Positions 1 to 13,328 of a DNA stretch of 64,000 nt are shown here, piece by piece. A program made the translations under genes and the position numbers. The notes beneath the pieces are model-generated. The model saw nothing but the letters and a program-made list of their open reading frames with translations. It made no database searches and was not told the DNA's origin. Numbering within the stretch: the first letter of the stretch is position 1; each line of letters begins with the position of its first letter. Source of the stretch: Ptychodera flava (Eukaryota; Hemichordata; Enteropneusta; Ptychoderidae); the NCBI RefSeq assembly GCF_041260155.1, contig NC_091931.1, forward strand, positions 24,989,154 to 25,053,153, given 5' to 3'.

Positions 1-46
1 CTTCCACCAGAGCGTCTAAATCACCCAGACTCTTCAACTCATCTTG
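1..46 (-). CDS. Possible next exon of the type II membrane protein (partial, runs off the window)
   Basis: On the minus strand, after a pyrimidine-rich stretch and a CAG at 47-52, an open frame reads QDELKSLGDLDALVE to the window edge. It has leucine spacing that suits the coiled-coil stalk begun in the 212-574 exon. A start a few bases further in would keep the same frame but suit a different donor phase, so the exact boundary is open. It is short and rests on reading-frame and composition arguments only. Confidence 0.28.
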
Positions 47-211
47 CTGGAGCCGTAAGACCCGCAAGTTATGAATGAAGAAGAAAACCGTGAGCATTAG
101 TTAGCAAATATTATTCTGAAAGTAACCTTAATCTTAACCCCCATTATTTATTTGATATTCACTGCGTCTCTTTGACATATGTAGGTGTTATAACCTATTG
201 GCGTGGTTTTT

Positions 212-574
212 CTAGGGCGCCAAGATTTCTCGACTATTCAATGAATTCATTATGGTTCTTTCTACCGCTGGATTTGTTTCGTTGTTGTTGGCTTTCGTAT
301 AAGGAAGAAAACTACTTGCCGATTGGAAGACTGTGTCGACGTTGGAAGATGAAGACATTGATATGCGTAAACGTTCTTTCAGTTTCCATAGCTCGGCCGA
401 GTACTGCTGTAATTGTCTTCGGTAGCCACTGACCTCATTTCCCGCTGAAAACTGCCTGATCGTCAGTGCCGAATTCCAAACCACAAACACAACGGCTACG
501 ATTGCAAGGCGTAAATGGCAGCTCCGTTGAGACTTGCAGTCGCAGCAGCTGCAGCGGCGTTCTTGCGGTTTCAT
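212..574 (-). CDS. N-terminal exon of a type II membrane protein with coiled-coil stalk
   Basis: The first in-frame ATG reads from 574 downwards. The protein starts with a short basic cytoplasmic segment holding a cysteine cluster (CSCCDC), then a hydrophobic stretch at about residues 22-38 with no signal-peptide cleavage context, then a hydrophilic region with heptad-like Leu/Tyr spacing (RRQLQQYSAELWKLKERL). This is the plan of a type II membrane protein with a stalk; cysteines beside the membrane are often palmitoylated. TNF-superfamily ligands such as ectodysplasin and membrane collagens (types XIII, XXIII, XXV) share it, and the C-terminal domain that would decide lies outside the window. 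The open frame runs to 212, but the real exon probably stops earlier: a possible donor lies near 317 and a further coiled-coil-like exon lies at 1-46. The splice junction is not settled. That it is a real exon is moderately supported; its family is a guess. Confidence 0.45.
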   Translation of the reverse strand: MKPQERRCSCCDCKSQRSCHLRLAIVAVVFVVWNSALTIRQFSAGNEVSGYRRQLQQYSAELWKLKERLRISMSSSSNVDTVFQSASSFLPYTKANNNETNPAVERTIMNSLNSREILAP

Positions 575-699
575 AGTCGAGCGCACTTTCGCTTTACATA
601 GTGTGTCAAGCCACAAAATTTCATTTGTGGTCAAGCCTACCAAGCCGTGCTGCGTGACAGCAGTGTAAACATGGCCAAACACGTATTGAAACTGGAACC

Positions 700-3600
700 G
701 TTCACATTGACCTCTGGAGCGTGACCTTTACTTTATTTCATGTTGTCTGTGCTTTTTTGTCCGCCAGGGGTATCAACTATGACGTTTTGTTAATATCCAA
801 CATTATTCGATCATCAATTATCATTTGAAAGATACATCTAATAAAGTTTGGGTAGGTCACCTTGAACGAAAAATAAATATGTTCGTTCGATGAACAGGGG
901 AGCAGGTAATGAAAGTTTCGTTTTAATTGGTTTGGAGAATGACATGTTGTTATGAAAATGAACCGAATGTCATTTGAAAATGATGATATTCGAACAGTTA
1001 GCTTACTGAAACAAACGTTAAATTTTTCCATACAAATTTCTCCTGATTTGTGGCACACAACTAGGTCATGTACCCAGACATATCCGAGCAAGTCGTGATC
1101 AAAATGACATCATTCTGATCTCTAACTATTATATGAATATATGTTTGTTTGTATTTATCAATTTTATGACGTTTCGTTCCTGCAGACTAATTAATTGGTG
1201 GATATATTATTCCATATGATTTTTGAATCATGAATAAGTAAATTGAGGTAATGCAACATTCCTTCCGACAGACAGTTTGCAATTTTGATATGGATATTCT
1301 TCGGATTAGGTAGCAGTTATATCACTTTAGGCAAATGAGTCTGAAGGCAAGAATGTTAATCTTTGATAAGTCATACATGACTTGTTCATTGCAGGTACGT
1401 ATTCCGTTGTGTTTCGTTTTGAGGTAGGATTCACACCATCTCATAACTCTACTATCTACAATTGGTATCAATAACACAGAAGTTCTCATCCGCAGAATAT
1501 CAGTGCATCCTTGTAGATCTGTCTGTCCTGCAATTGAATAATTTAGACTTTCTATGATTTCTATGTTTGTAAAAAAGGTCAGGTATGACTGCATGGTACG
1601 CGCGCATCTGTATGTCCGTACGTTTGTGTCAGTGCTTATTAAGATGCAAGTCTACATCCTGAGAGGCTCATCTTCGATAGCCACGTGCAAGAAAGACGTA
1701 ACTCAGTTTTTCAACAAACTGAGTTAGAGGGGAATAAAGGTCTTAAAGCCTCTAACTCTAAAATTATTTTTTTGTAGTCAATGGTTTCATGGTTAAGGGT
1801 AATGTCATAGATATTAAAATGCTTTATATGAATGTTATAATTATTTTTATGTAAATTAAAATAATTAAGTACACTTTCGTTAATATTTGAAAAGGAGAAA
1901 GGCATACCCATCTTAAAGGCCTGTATGTTTCGGTCATAAGGCGATGTAAAGATAGCGATTGTTTCGGTAATTTCATTATACGAAATACGTAATGGACTTT
2001 TGTCTCACAAAAATCCAAATGTTCCACAGCCGGCAAATGCCTATAGATTGTCGAAATTTGCGTCTAATCCTCACAGTCAATGAGGAAGAAATGACAGGAG
2101 AAATATCTCATCATCACGCCTCAAACTGAAAACATGTCAGTGATATTATTTAATCAGAAAAAAGCAGGTCCCGGAACTGTTACTTCATCATAGCATCTGT
2201 TTATCGTTAATTTTAGGGAATCTTGACTTTACCATCAACGGTTTTGGAATTACATTTTCCGCCAGCTCTGCCAGAAATATTGTCTTTTGAAGATGTCCAT
2301 ATTGGCTGTATCAAATAAAGTAAGTTTTTACCGAAAGACGTCTTAGTCTATTGTTTCATATTGAGGCTTCTCTATAGATGCTGACTCATAGGGATATAGA
2401 ATCGGGTTATTCGATAATTACACTATGACCCATTGAGCTCATATTAAAAATGGTGGAATACATTGTCTTTAGACATGTACTGGTTCCCATTTTTATCAAC
2501 ACACTCGAGTATTGACGTTTTGTTTGTGCTTTCTGGCGAGAAATTTACAGTGTAGATTAGAAAGACTGAAAACCAATTTTAGCTAGTGTCAGATGTAATC
2601 ATCAGGCACTGAGACAATGTGCCACACCAACCTGTATAAGTTGTATAACACTCTCTGAGAAGCTGTAGTATTTTCAGCATCAAAAGTGTTCTCTTATGGC
2701 AGAAAGAGATCGCTTTTTCATCCACTCAGCATACTTACAGTTGTGGCCATAGACAATAAATTCACTTTCATTGAAACAAAACAACCCACTTTAACCATAT
2801 GATTCTATTGAATAGGGAAAACCAATATATCAAAAGTAGTGGTTCTAGTTTTCTTGAATAAGCTCACCTTCACCCATCGTGAACATTGTACGACACAATT
2901 TATGTATGTTAGTATGTACATTTTCCCGCAAAGGTTAAGATATAGTGATAGATAGAGAGAACGTATTTAAAGAAATTTGTAATCATGGGCAGTATTTGCC
3001 TTTTTATTTGAGAGGGTATATGAAGAGACCTTTATCACAGTTTTAGTTTTAGTTCATAACATATGCTAAGTTGCCATCTCTAATATTTGAAAAAAATTTT
3101 ATAAAATTACCTAAACTATGTACTGCTCCATCAAAATATCCGATGAAGAGAGCGGTAGCAATAGCAATCTAAAAATGAGACAATGGTCGGACACTATTAG
3201 CAAGTGATAACTGTATATATTTTTTGTTCACCTGCACTTTGAATTAATGAAATTGTCGAGCAAGGGTTGATCAATGTCAAGTGTAGCTATGTCAAGAACA
3301 GTCCATGGTGGTCCGTGAAGGACATCAAATAAAGCAATAATTTTAACGATTACGTCATCTTAAACGATGTAACGAAAGTGTCCGAATACGACAATTTATT
3401 GTTACAAATACTCCCGAGCTCTGGCAAAACTGCGGAAAGTTTAAGAAGTCAGTATTTTAATTTGCATATTTACTATGATAACATAGATCTCTCATCGCAA
3501 TATACAAAATAACATCATTAGAAAGATTAATGCACTTCATACTTGACGAGTGATGTTGTAGCCCTAACTTTTGCCATTATCGTCTAAAGCTGTCTTTATG

Positions 3601-6290
3601 ACCAGTGTAATATTGCATCCGACTTATAAACCATACATAATGCATTTCATGACTAGCGGCATATCCATCATACGACATACAAAACGTATGAATACTATGT
3701 AAAGAGTCATTACTATAATATGACAGGAGAAAGAGAAGACTGGATATATATCCTTATTATTTCAAAATGAAAATTCAAACTTAGATGGTACTAACGGATA
3801 TGATTTAATGTTTAATTTTAGTCTAGTAGGTACCTTACATTTCACGATACATCCCTCATGATATATTAAAACATGTTATAATAACATTTTGATTGGTACT
3901 TGCCCGTTTTCTGCCTTTCCTTCCTTATATGTTGAATTTTGACTGATCTTGCATATCTTGGTGTTCATTGGTTAAAATCGCGCCTTGTGGGACTTTTAGT
4001 GTTACCGAAACTCATTTCAATAGGGTAGAATACCTTGACCAGATGACCCTTTTCTGTCTAGTATGCCCTGTGGAGGGAAGAAAGGTATCCAAGTGTCGTC
4101 AAAATTGCTTCTTTACAATGCTATGCTAAGTTATTCTACGTTATGCTATATAACGTCTTTTACTATAATGTGTCAAATTATCTCCCTTGAACATATTTAT
4201 CGTGTTATCCTCATCTCATTAGAGCCGAAGTGTTTAAATAGCAGAATTACCTTTTCATATTTTTACCAGATTGTAGTAGTAATAGTGTAATAGGTTGAAC
4301 GAATCTTCCATCGAAACGAGACTTAAAGGTATGGTTCAGGTGTCAGATTGTTTACTTGGAAATTTACTTACTAGATAACAATTTCAATGGAAACAAAAGG
4401 CTATGACACCTTCATAATCCTCTTACAGACTAGAACAAAATCGATCCCTGGGATCGATTCCCCTACCTTTAAGCATCTGATGGGGCAAGGCCAAAGAAAA
4501 TGTCATCTGGAGAGCACAGGACCTCTGCTAATCCAAAATTCTTAAAAATACCGTCAAGGACAGTGTGCTCATATTTGATTTGAATTGTCCATTCAAGAAA
4601 TATTTAAACCAAAAAAACAAGAATGACAAAAGTAATAAGGTCTGAAACTTTAGGTAAAAAGTTCAACTTTAGCAACATGCATAGCAGAGGAATGTTTCAA
4701 CACAGTTCCTCTTAGTTTGAGAAGGTCTGCAAATATGTAACAGTTCATGAACATGACAGGAAATGACTCATAAGTTGCTTCAGTTACTGCCATCACTCCT
4801 ACCGCTATAGGTACACTGCATACAAATAGGTTACAGATCATTGAAGCTCTGACTCAGATGTGTAGGCTGTTTAAGTTACTACCATCACTCCTATACATCT
4901 GCAGGATTTCCCCCTTTTCTTACCTCATTTGCATATTTTTGACACTGACACATTCATTTGAACAATGTCACATCTCAACCCCCAGGTCTATCTGTACACC
5001 AAATACTAATTAAGATGGTAGGTGTAGCGGTTTGGGAGCTTTTGAATTGGACGGACATACACACATACATACATGTACATACATACATACATACATACAT
5101 ACATACATACATACATACATACATACATACATACATACGTACGTACGTACGTACGTACGTACATGCGTGCGTGCGTGCGTGCGTGCGGGCGTGCGTGCGT
5201 GCGTACGTGCGGGCGTACGTACATACATACATACATACATACATACATACATACATACATACATACATACATACATACATACATACATACATACATACAT
5301 ACATACATACATACATACATACACACAGACATATAGACATACAGACGCCATCGACTCACCATATAAGCTCTTTTTGGTATTTATATACATACCAATATGA
5401 GCTAAAAAACATTCAATTTGTCGAATGGCCATTCAGGTATGCTACACTGTGACAGTAAATTTAATACAAAGTTGTGGACGAGAACAAAGCTTCTCTGTCG
5501 CAAACTTTTGGTCATGTTTTCTCCTTCTGTAAGTTTCTATTCTCTATCTAACACAAGCAAAATTATTAATCTACATTATGCAAAGCTGATTGTAATCAAT
5601 TCCACTTTTAAACAGAATATCATGTAAGAAAGGACGTCAAATCAGCGAGTCAGCATGTGCAGCTTGTTCTTCGAATGGTAAATTCACAGTAAAGAAGGTA
5701 GCGTATGCAGTCAGTGACATGTTTAAAATGAAGGATTTTAAACAATATTTAAATGCAGTTTAGCTGAATAAAAAAACACGTCAAGTATTTTCATGCAACA
5801 TGATTTCTTCTCGAACTGTTTAATTCTATTTCTCATTCCTACATGACGCACCCAATAGCGACCAAGGTAATACTGCTCCGAAAATAAAAGCACTATTAGG
5901 TTAACCAGAAGAAGGTACAGAATACTTTACCATCATGATTTTAAATCGAGATCTTGCCATTTGCATTAAGTGAAAGATGCCAATTAAATGTTTGTCTTCC
6001 TTCCTTTCCCATGGAAAGGCCGTTTCTTGTTTTCATTTATCCTTGACGCACATGAAATACCTACACTCAAATTATTGTTTCCTCGGTACAGTTAGAGTGA
6101 TAAATTACACACAGAGTGCATACAACGTTACGAAGAATGCCGTAAAAGTGCGTAACCTGTCGGTCAGGCATGGTGACGCATAATCTGCCATAAACTGACA
6201 TCATACAATCACGAGGTGTGTCAACTGTCAAGAAGGGAAGTCGTGCTGTAGAGCCCAGCGTCCACACACTCAGGCGGACAGGAGACAGCA
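700..6290. other. No gene seen, 5.6 kb
   Basis: AT-rich DNA between the minus-strand membrane-protein exon and the plus-strand receptor gene. No open frame here has recognisable protein features. It holds a long ACAT-type microsatellite at 5055-5345. Because the flanking genes diverge, promoters of both probably lie here, but I could not identify specific elements. Confidence 0.5.
5055..5345. repeat. ACAT microsatellite with a CpG-rich ACGT/GCGT core
   Basis: Long tetranucleotide array. The outer parts are ACAT units; the middle (about 5138-5220) switches to ACGT and then GCGT/GCGG units before returning to ACAT. The several long His/Tyr/Thr-rich or Cys/Val/Met-rich open frames across it on both strands are simple consequences of the tetranucleotide period and are not genes. 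Confidence 0.95.
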
Positions 6291-6292
6291 TC

Positions 6293-6391
6293 ATGATACT
6301 CGTAACCGGCGGAAGAAACCTGGGCGTTATCCTGTGCGTGTTAGCGCGAAGTGTTTGCTGTGTAGCTATTGGACATTCGACCGATATTCAG
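6293..6391 (+). CDS. TNF-receptor-superfamily gene, exon 1 (signal peptide)
   Basis: Codes for 33 residues starting at the ATG at 6293. The first part (MILVTGGRNLGVILCVLARS) has the hydrophobic core of a signal peptide, with likely cleavage before the IGHSTDIQ region. The exon ends CAG before a GTGTGT donor, in phase 0, which matches the phase 0 starts of both cysteine-rich exons downstream. An in-frame ATG at 6218 would add 25 polar residues in front of the hydrophobic core and spoil the signal peptide, so 6293 is preferred. Confidence 0.7.
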
Positions 6392-7141
6392 GTGTGTGAA
6401 TTCATTATATGAAATAGAATTGAATATTCTGTCTAAACTTGTAATGCACTCTGGTCGAGACAAGTATATTTTCATCGGCAGCGTTCTAAATCTTCACTCT
6501 GAGTAGTGTGTACATTTGAACCCGGAAAGTCCAAAGTTTATCTTTAGTGAGTTCTCCCCAAGCGTAGGAAGTCATTGCCTTGATTTCTATTCACGAATAT
6601 GAACAAAGCACTTATTGCAATAGGTAAATCTGAAAATATTAAAAATGTCATATTGGTGCGCTCATTGCTTGTCTGTAATACATTATGAATTGCATCAGAA
6701 AGCATCAGGCGTATGTGAGATACACCCTCATAACTTCGCAATTGTTTTTTATTGTCACCCCGTAGTCATGGTGACTGGTCAGACCGCACTCTGTAGTCTT
6801 CAGTGTGTGATAGTCACCATCTACCTGGTTTTGACCGTACGTTGCATTTTAATAACTCATCCTGTGTCAAGAAATCTAGATCTAGGAACAAGAAATGTGT
6901 GAACGACGAAAATACATATGAAATTGCCCTTTCGCCAGTAACTGTACTTCTGACATCTGCTCAGGATCCGTAGCATGTCTTCAATCAGAACATATTTTTG
7001 ACAATTGCCCCCGGCTGTTTACGAGGGAACGCGATGATACTAAAAATTTGCTTTTCAGCGGCACTTATGCAGTGTGATCATTTCAACAATTTATCACTGA
7101 AGAGAGAGACCCATGAAACAATTAACTGGCCATCATTTCAG

Positions 7142-7367
7142 GTGATTGCCAATAAGCAAGTGACACCGAGACCTTGCGAATCGCTTCCTCACTCACATCC
7201 CGTCAACGGAAGCTGCGTTTGCGACGATGCCTATTTCATGGATGATCTGACAGACGAGTGCGAAAAGTGTTCCCCTTGTTGCCAGGACTCGACAAGGATT
7301 GAGGAATGCGTTCAGAAGGGTAGGGCCGAGGATTCGTGCAAAGCTATGAAAGGTTGTCCGCCGCCAG
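7142..7367 (+). CDS. TNF-receptor-superfamily gene, cysteine-rich exon 2a
   Basis: Follows a TTTCAG acceptor and ends at CAG before GTACGC. It starts in phase 0 and ends in phase 1. It encodes one TNFR-type cysteine-rich domain with ten cysteines, in a pattern including CVC, CEKCSPCC and a final GCPPP. The core LTDECEKCSPCC is shared word for word with exon 2b at 19168-19384, and all ten cysteines line up between the two. The CxxCxPC layout resembles the first domain of EDAR-like receptors (recalled family pattern). With exons 1, 3 and 4 it would give a 189-residue type I membrane protein. It cannot be spliced directly to exon 2b without breaking the frame, so it is either an alternative to 2b or part of a duplicated gene whose other exons are gone. 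Confidence 0.8.
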
Positions 7368-9426
7368 GTACGCTTACAATATTGATAATGTTGACACAGT
7401 AAAGATAGAAGTTTTAATGATGAAGGCATTCTTCTTTGAGATATTTTCCAACTTTTATTAATAAACATGTTAGCAGAAGTGAAGTAAAGCCCACTTTCGA
7501 CTTGTTGATAGAAAAAACCAAAACGATGAAAAAAGAAAATAAGTTACATAATTACGTGTATCTGTCTGAGTATCATGGGTATTGACGACTGTTCCTGTGT
7601 ACTTCAATTACCGTTGAGCCACAGCATACGTTATAGAAATGCTGGTTCTATTCTAGGACATTTATCCTATACACATTTGCCAACCTAATATTAACCTTGA
7701 CCATCAAGTGTCTCTGTCCCAACCCTTACCCCAGCTGGGTCAAGATGGTAAATAAATAATATTCGGGGAGTAATAATCCGATTTCTATTCGCATCAATAT
7801 TTATGAAATGGTATTGGCAGATCGAAACACCACTTGTTTCAATTTTCGCACATTGATTTCGTCACCAAAATCGCTTCTGTGCTGATTCTAAAAGATAAAG
7901 TTCTCCATCGACCACCATTTTGCATCAAACTTCACTCAAGGTAATACTACTATATTTTCCATCTTCAAAGGACGGTTTTCGTGATTAATGGCATCACGTG
8001 CACATGTCACTTATAATATGTTGACGATCTTTACTCTTAAAATTTGCAAAAACTCCGACAACACTCAGTTTCAACAACTCTAAACGACACATGTAAAGGG
8101 ACGATAGCTGCAATTTTTGTGATATTTGCTTTGGTTTTCTTCTGTAAAACTACTACGTTTATTCACAGTCCGCCCCATTTACGTTGAAATACATAACATT
8201 GATCACAGGAGATTCGGTTGTCAACAGCAACTTCGGACATAACACACATACAAGCTGAACATTGCTGGCAATTGAACAAGTTGAAAACAAGAAAATTTAG
8301 CATTAATTTGGAGAAGAACAAAAACTTAATTTTATAAACAGGGCGAAATTAATGTAGAAAGCTAAAATGGCAAAAATTAAATTATCACCGTAAATGATTT
8401 TCTTCATCATGCAGCTAACTTTTGACCTCCTGGAAGGCGATTGTTGTCTTCAGTATCTGGGAGTGATTATGGTATTGTAGTGATATACATTTGTCGTAAA
8501 CGTGTAAGAATATGTCTAAAAAGTAAGTGTTTTGTATCATTTTACTTTTTGGTTATGCTATCTTTGAGTGAATTTAAATTTTTTCTGGGTTACAGATCTT
8601 GAAAAAGTAAATCCTAGTAACTGATAAGCCTTGACTCTACCTTCTCGTGGCAAAGTGACTGATGAACACAAATCATAATGAGAAAAACACTGCATGAAAC
8701 CCTATAATACTTACGGTATAAGTATGGATTATTGCCTGTATTTTAGCTGAATATAGTGCATAACAACAGATGAATACGGTCAAGAAGCTGTTGCTTGTAT
8801 TCAACAAGCATGTATTCAAGTTGACTCATGTGAATACACGTGTATTATTCTACAGTACAGGCAACACAGTGTGAATTTATCTGATTTTACTGCCTTTGAT
8901 GCGGTGAAATACATTCAGGATTTACTCAAATATTGACTACGTTTATGAATTATTTATTTACTAGATCATTGTTGCAAAGAACACCCACCTGTACAATGCA
9001 GAGGTGACTTTGAAAAGATTAATGAAGAGGCTTCATTAAAGACCGAAGATCAGACAAAAGATGCAGTAACTGAGTAACTGTGGTTCCATGTGCTGCTTTA
9101 TATCTTTCGCGCATTCTGGCTTTGATTACGTACCATATTTGTACCACAATTCCACCCTTTGTACTAAGGCATGCAACAGCGAATTTCTAAATGATTGTTA
9201 CGTGAGGTTGTTCATGATAAGTAAATTTTACGTACAGAAACATGCCTACTGAAATAGATCTTGTTTTTACTGACATTAAAGCAAGTCCCTATTTATATTC
9301 AATACCCAGTATTTCTGATTTTTGAGTCGTCGTTTCAAGAATTTTGTTCATCAAAGGTTGTAATTTTAAAAAGAGAGAACTCAAGATAAGATTTTTTATG
9401 CACGAATCCCCTTCTGAAAGTTAAAA

Positions 9427-9508
9427 TTTATTTTTGTGAAGCTCTGAAATATTTTGGTTGTCTATTTTTATTTTTGTGAAGCTCTGAAATATTTTGGTTG
9501 TCTATTTC
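9427..9508. repeat. Two-copy 40-bp direct tandem repeat
   Basis: The segment TATTTTTGTGAAGCTCTGAA and the 20 bases that follow it are repeated at once with almost no change, which points to a recent slippage or unequal-crossover event. Confidence 0.85.
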
Positions 9509-10870
9509 AAATATATTGTTATGTTTGTCATGACATTCCTCGCATACCATTTTCCGTGTCTACATATGTTCAACTGAAATTTATTGTGTAACCATATGAA
9601 GTTATTCTTTTCGTGTTGTACCTTTAAAGCAAGTCTTTTATTTTGGTATTATATAAATATTAAATTTTCTTGCAAGGGAAACAGAGTATTTTTCAATACC
9701 AATTAATTGTAATGGACTATCATTTGCACCACCCTCGCAACATGACTATTACCGGTGAGGGAAGAAAACACATCAGCATACTTACCTAGAAAGCATAAGA
9801 ATTGCTCGAGTTATCGTTCTGCACAGCTCATTAAAAGAATTTTTCCATTGCTGTCATTACATGTCTTCAGTTTTGATCAAGCAAAGTGGCGCTCAAACGC
9901 AGTTGCCTCATGAGATGTATATTTCACTTGAATTTAGCCTTATAATTATAAACATCAAGACAAAGGAGTGTGATGAAAAATATGAAGACTGCTACATGTA
10001 CGTCATATTATCTATTCAAGTTCTATACATAGATATCGAGTTTTACAAATTCACTATAGGAAAAAATTGCGAGACTGGACATCACTTTCTCGCAATTGGT
10101 GAGAATCTCTTGTTATTGTCACCGCGTGTGGTGAGAATTTTTTAATTCTCACCTGTGACCTGCGGGAATTGCACTCCTTGGTGAGAATACAAAGATAACA
10201 GATTTTCAACGGAAAAGTTACAGTATATTACATGTGAAACCTTCAATTTAGTCTTTATTGAGATTTGTATATTTAAAGGTTGTGTTGCAAATAACACATT
10301 GTAGTTTGTTCAAAATAGCCTGTTGAAAAGATTCATTCAATTTCATTAATTTGTTACCCAAACATTAATGTACCGGCTGGGTTTACCTTTTTAGCATGAC
10401 AAGCAGCCATATGTTGGATGGAAAAGAAGTGTCAAGTTATGCAACTTACCCTCTTCCTTGCTTCTTTTTTCTAAAGTTTTTAATATTCCAAAAAATGTAA
10501 CTCATTTTTGCTGGGATAAATTTTGTTAATTTTTCACATCATTTCTTTAAATACTATATAACAAAACGATAATTTTGTTTAGCAATAAAGTTCCTATATT
10601 CGAAATAAGAGTCATTTCAATTTTACTTATCATAATTTTAATCAATTTTGTAATGTCAGTCTTTCAAGCCCTGCCATTAAAAATGAGAATAGGTAACGTT
10701 AAACAACAGTGTCTTGTTTTTATACATCTACTCTGCTTTCAATTGAGATATTAAATTTTAAGTAGTATCAAGTTTTTGACTGACATTAATTTCATCATTT
10801 AATCCAAAATTAAGGTTTTCTACCAAAAATATGCACTCCGTATATCCGTCGAGTAAACTATTGCTTATAC

Positions 10871-10986
10871 TATGTATGTATGTATGTATGTATGTATGTA
10901 TGTATGTATGTATGTATGTATGTATGTATGTATGTATGTATGTATGTATGTATGTATGTATGTGTATGTATGTATGTATTTATGTG
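10871..10986. repeat. TATG microsatellite
   Basis: About 28 near-perfect TATG tetranucleotide units. The Tyr/Val/Cys/Met frames across it are artefacts of the repeat. Confidence 0.97.
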
Positions 10987-12820
10987 TAGTGTATCTATCC
11001 CCGGGTATCTATATACCTTTACTAGTATGTCATTTGTACATTGTATATAATAATCTAAGTAGGCAGGCATTTTAATTGACCTAATTTGCAATAATTGAGT
11101 CACTTCATTCGTTTCCAGATTTTTCTGAGCTGTATTTATAGTAGCGACAGATCGAAACTTCTAAATTTATGCAAAGCGTTGACAATCACACTGCATACTA
11201 CGCTAGGCCGGGCATTTGATACCAGTTCAGGCGATTTGTTGAAACTGCATTCTGCGCAAAGCTTGTGCGCATAATAAGGCTCTGTGAATCTATATCCGTT
11301 CCTGTCCCCGATGCAGTGTTCTCGTCGCCTGTCATGACTTTGCACAATATTGTAGTCGTCGTTCTTTGCAGTTTCCTCGGAATAGTGAGTATTATCATCC
11401 CGTACGCTTTGCATAATCCACACCTCCGACAGTGTCGTCGCATTTGAGACAACTGATCGTTCTATTTTCATCAACTCATCAACAACAACTATGTCAAGTA
11501 GAGTTTCGAACCCATGGCCCGAGTTTATACTTACACGAATGACCCATTCTGACGGAAGTGGCGTTAGGTAATAGGGCAGTGCACAAGATCTCATATTTGC
11601 AGCATCCTATAAACAACTTAATAGATCTCAGGCCAAAAGTATACGCATGTGGTACACACGTACATGCTTGTTACTATGGCATAAATGTTCGCCAAACTTT
11701 CTATAGCGACTTCGTGGAGACCTCATAAAATATCTGTAAATCGTAAACGAGAGAGCTGTGAACTCGCTGACCCCGAATATTTACCGTCTGGTGTAGCACA
11801 AAGCGCCATTCAGAATTTGCTGGAGTGGACACTCGCAGAGGTTAAATTCTTTCCTGTGTGGTTTGCGGCTGTTTCTACACCCAAGCTGTGTCCGGCAAGG
11901 GGGCTGTGCTACTAAACCTGAGGGAAATTTTGGCAACTGTTTAGAATATTAAACGATGTCGCTTTCCGTATAATGCCAGTTCTAGTCCTCGTCATCTTCA
12001 AGCCTTGGAAATATCGACCACGGGCATGTCTTTCATTGTAATTAAGTACCGCGAACATTGTACTGTGCAGTGACTGTACGAGAGTCAGGAAAACACCCTT
12101 AGGTTATATGTGCAATTTGAATGAAAAATACAGACAAGCATACACATACACAGGGTTACGGCACGTGTTTTACCTTTTACTACAGCATTCAAAGGTGTTT
12201 TTGTTAGCCGCCTAAATTAAACATTTAATCTCCTGAGACGATGGTGGACAGACCAACCATAGACTCTGAGAGATGACCAAGAATTAAGGATCGCTATTAT
12301 CAGAGGCTGTCGGCTAATATTCCGTATATCCTGTTTTTCTACGTTTTAAAGGAACGTCCATTACCTGACACTTTTGAATGGATTCATCAATCGATTTCCG
12401 CCCGACATTTCAGCTTTACCATGAAGTGTTTGAGGTCATTGACCTACTTACTGTTTGAAGCCTACCTTATTCATGCCCCTTACAATACAGCTTTCGAACT
12501 CATCACAACTGCAAAGTACATGTATTTTGAATTGACATCTGCAAATATATCGCCATGTTGTCCTGGATGTGTGGCCTAAATACTATAATTTTACGATGAT
12601 GCGACGGTATACAGCTGCTTCAAGCGTTTGGCATCAGTGCAAGACAAGAATAGTGCGATCCGATAAACACGGATAGAATGCTATGTTTGAACATGAAATT
12701 CACTAACTGTCTGATTCTAGACGATCGATATATCGGATCGATACATTAACCGTCTGTAATGATATCCAAATAACTAAAAAAATATTTTACGGCAATGATA
12801 CATAGACTGTTGGTCGGATA

Positions 12821-12834
12821 GCAGCAGCAGCAGT

Positions 12835-12881
<47 letters not shown>

Positions 12882-12882
12882 C
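12821..12882. repeat. CAG then AAC trinucleotide repeat
   Basis: Four CAG units followed by about sixteen AAC units, inside the receptor gene's intron. Confidence 0.95.
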
Positions 12883-13328
12883 GGAGAATTTTAGTAACTG
12901 ATTTTACCAAAAAGTGATCTCATACTCATAATTTCCTAGCCAACTTGATATGCGTCCTGGCCTGACAAGTGATATATATAGCGACCCGGTCCACATGCCA
13001 TTCATCCGCTCCGAACGGCCTGGTTAGGTCAGCGTAGCATTGTCTCCCCAATCAACTTTGTTTCATGAGAGCGACATGTGCCTGAAAAAACACTCTTGGC
13101 TAGCGAAGTTGTTCATTCTTAATTGATTATCTGAACATTGGGAACCGTTGTTAACATTTAATGAAACCGAAAAGAGAGACATTCTGCTTTTCGTTATCGG
13201 CTATCATAAACCAGAACCGTGCTGTAAAGTAAAATTGATTCAGATTTTTGAAGTTTGGCTTGCAGACGACTACGAAGCGCCAGCCTAAGAGTGTTCCAGT
13301 AGCACATTTACATAGCATGCTATCACGT

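Larger units (their letters stand above)
7368..13324 (+). other. Intron between cysteine-rich exons, left of the LTR element
   Basis: About 6 kb without a convincing coding exon; no second transmembrane exon was found. It holds a 40-bp direct tandem duplication (about 9427-9508), a short hairpin with GGTGAGAATT arms near 10129-10153, a TATG microsatellite (10871-10986) and CAG/AAC triplets (12821-12882). A 152-codon minus-strand frame at 11136-11594 shows no domain I recognise. Confidence 0.5.

Noticed and set aside
5000-5452. Six long His/Tyr/Thr or Cys/Val/Met-rich frames on both strands
   Set aside because: They are forced by the tetranucleotide repeat, overlap in all frames and have no other features.
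6218-6292. Earlier in-frame ATG for the receptor gene
   Set aside because: It would place 25 polar and basic residues before the signal-peptide core.
11500-11520. tRNA-like B box (GGTTCGAAAC on the minus strand), with CGAACCCATGG repeated near 34800, hinting at a SINE
   Set aside because: No convincing A box at the right distance, no tail, and too little similarity between the two places.
11136-11594. 152-codon minus-strand frame
   Set aside because: No domain, signal peptide or splice context that I can recognise; overlapping frames of similar length occur on both strands.
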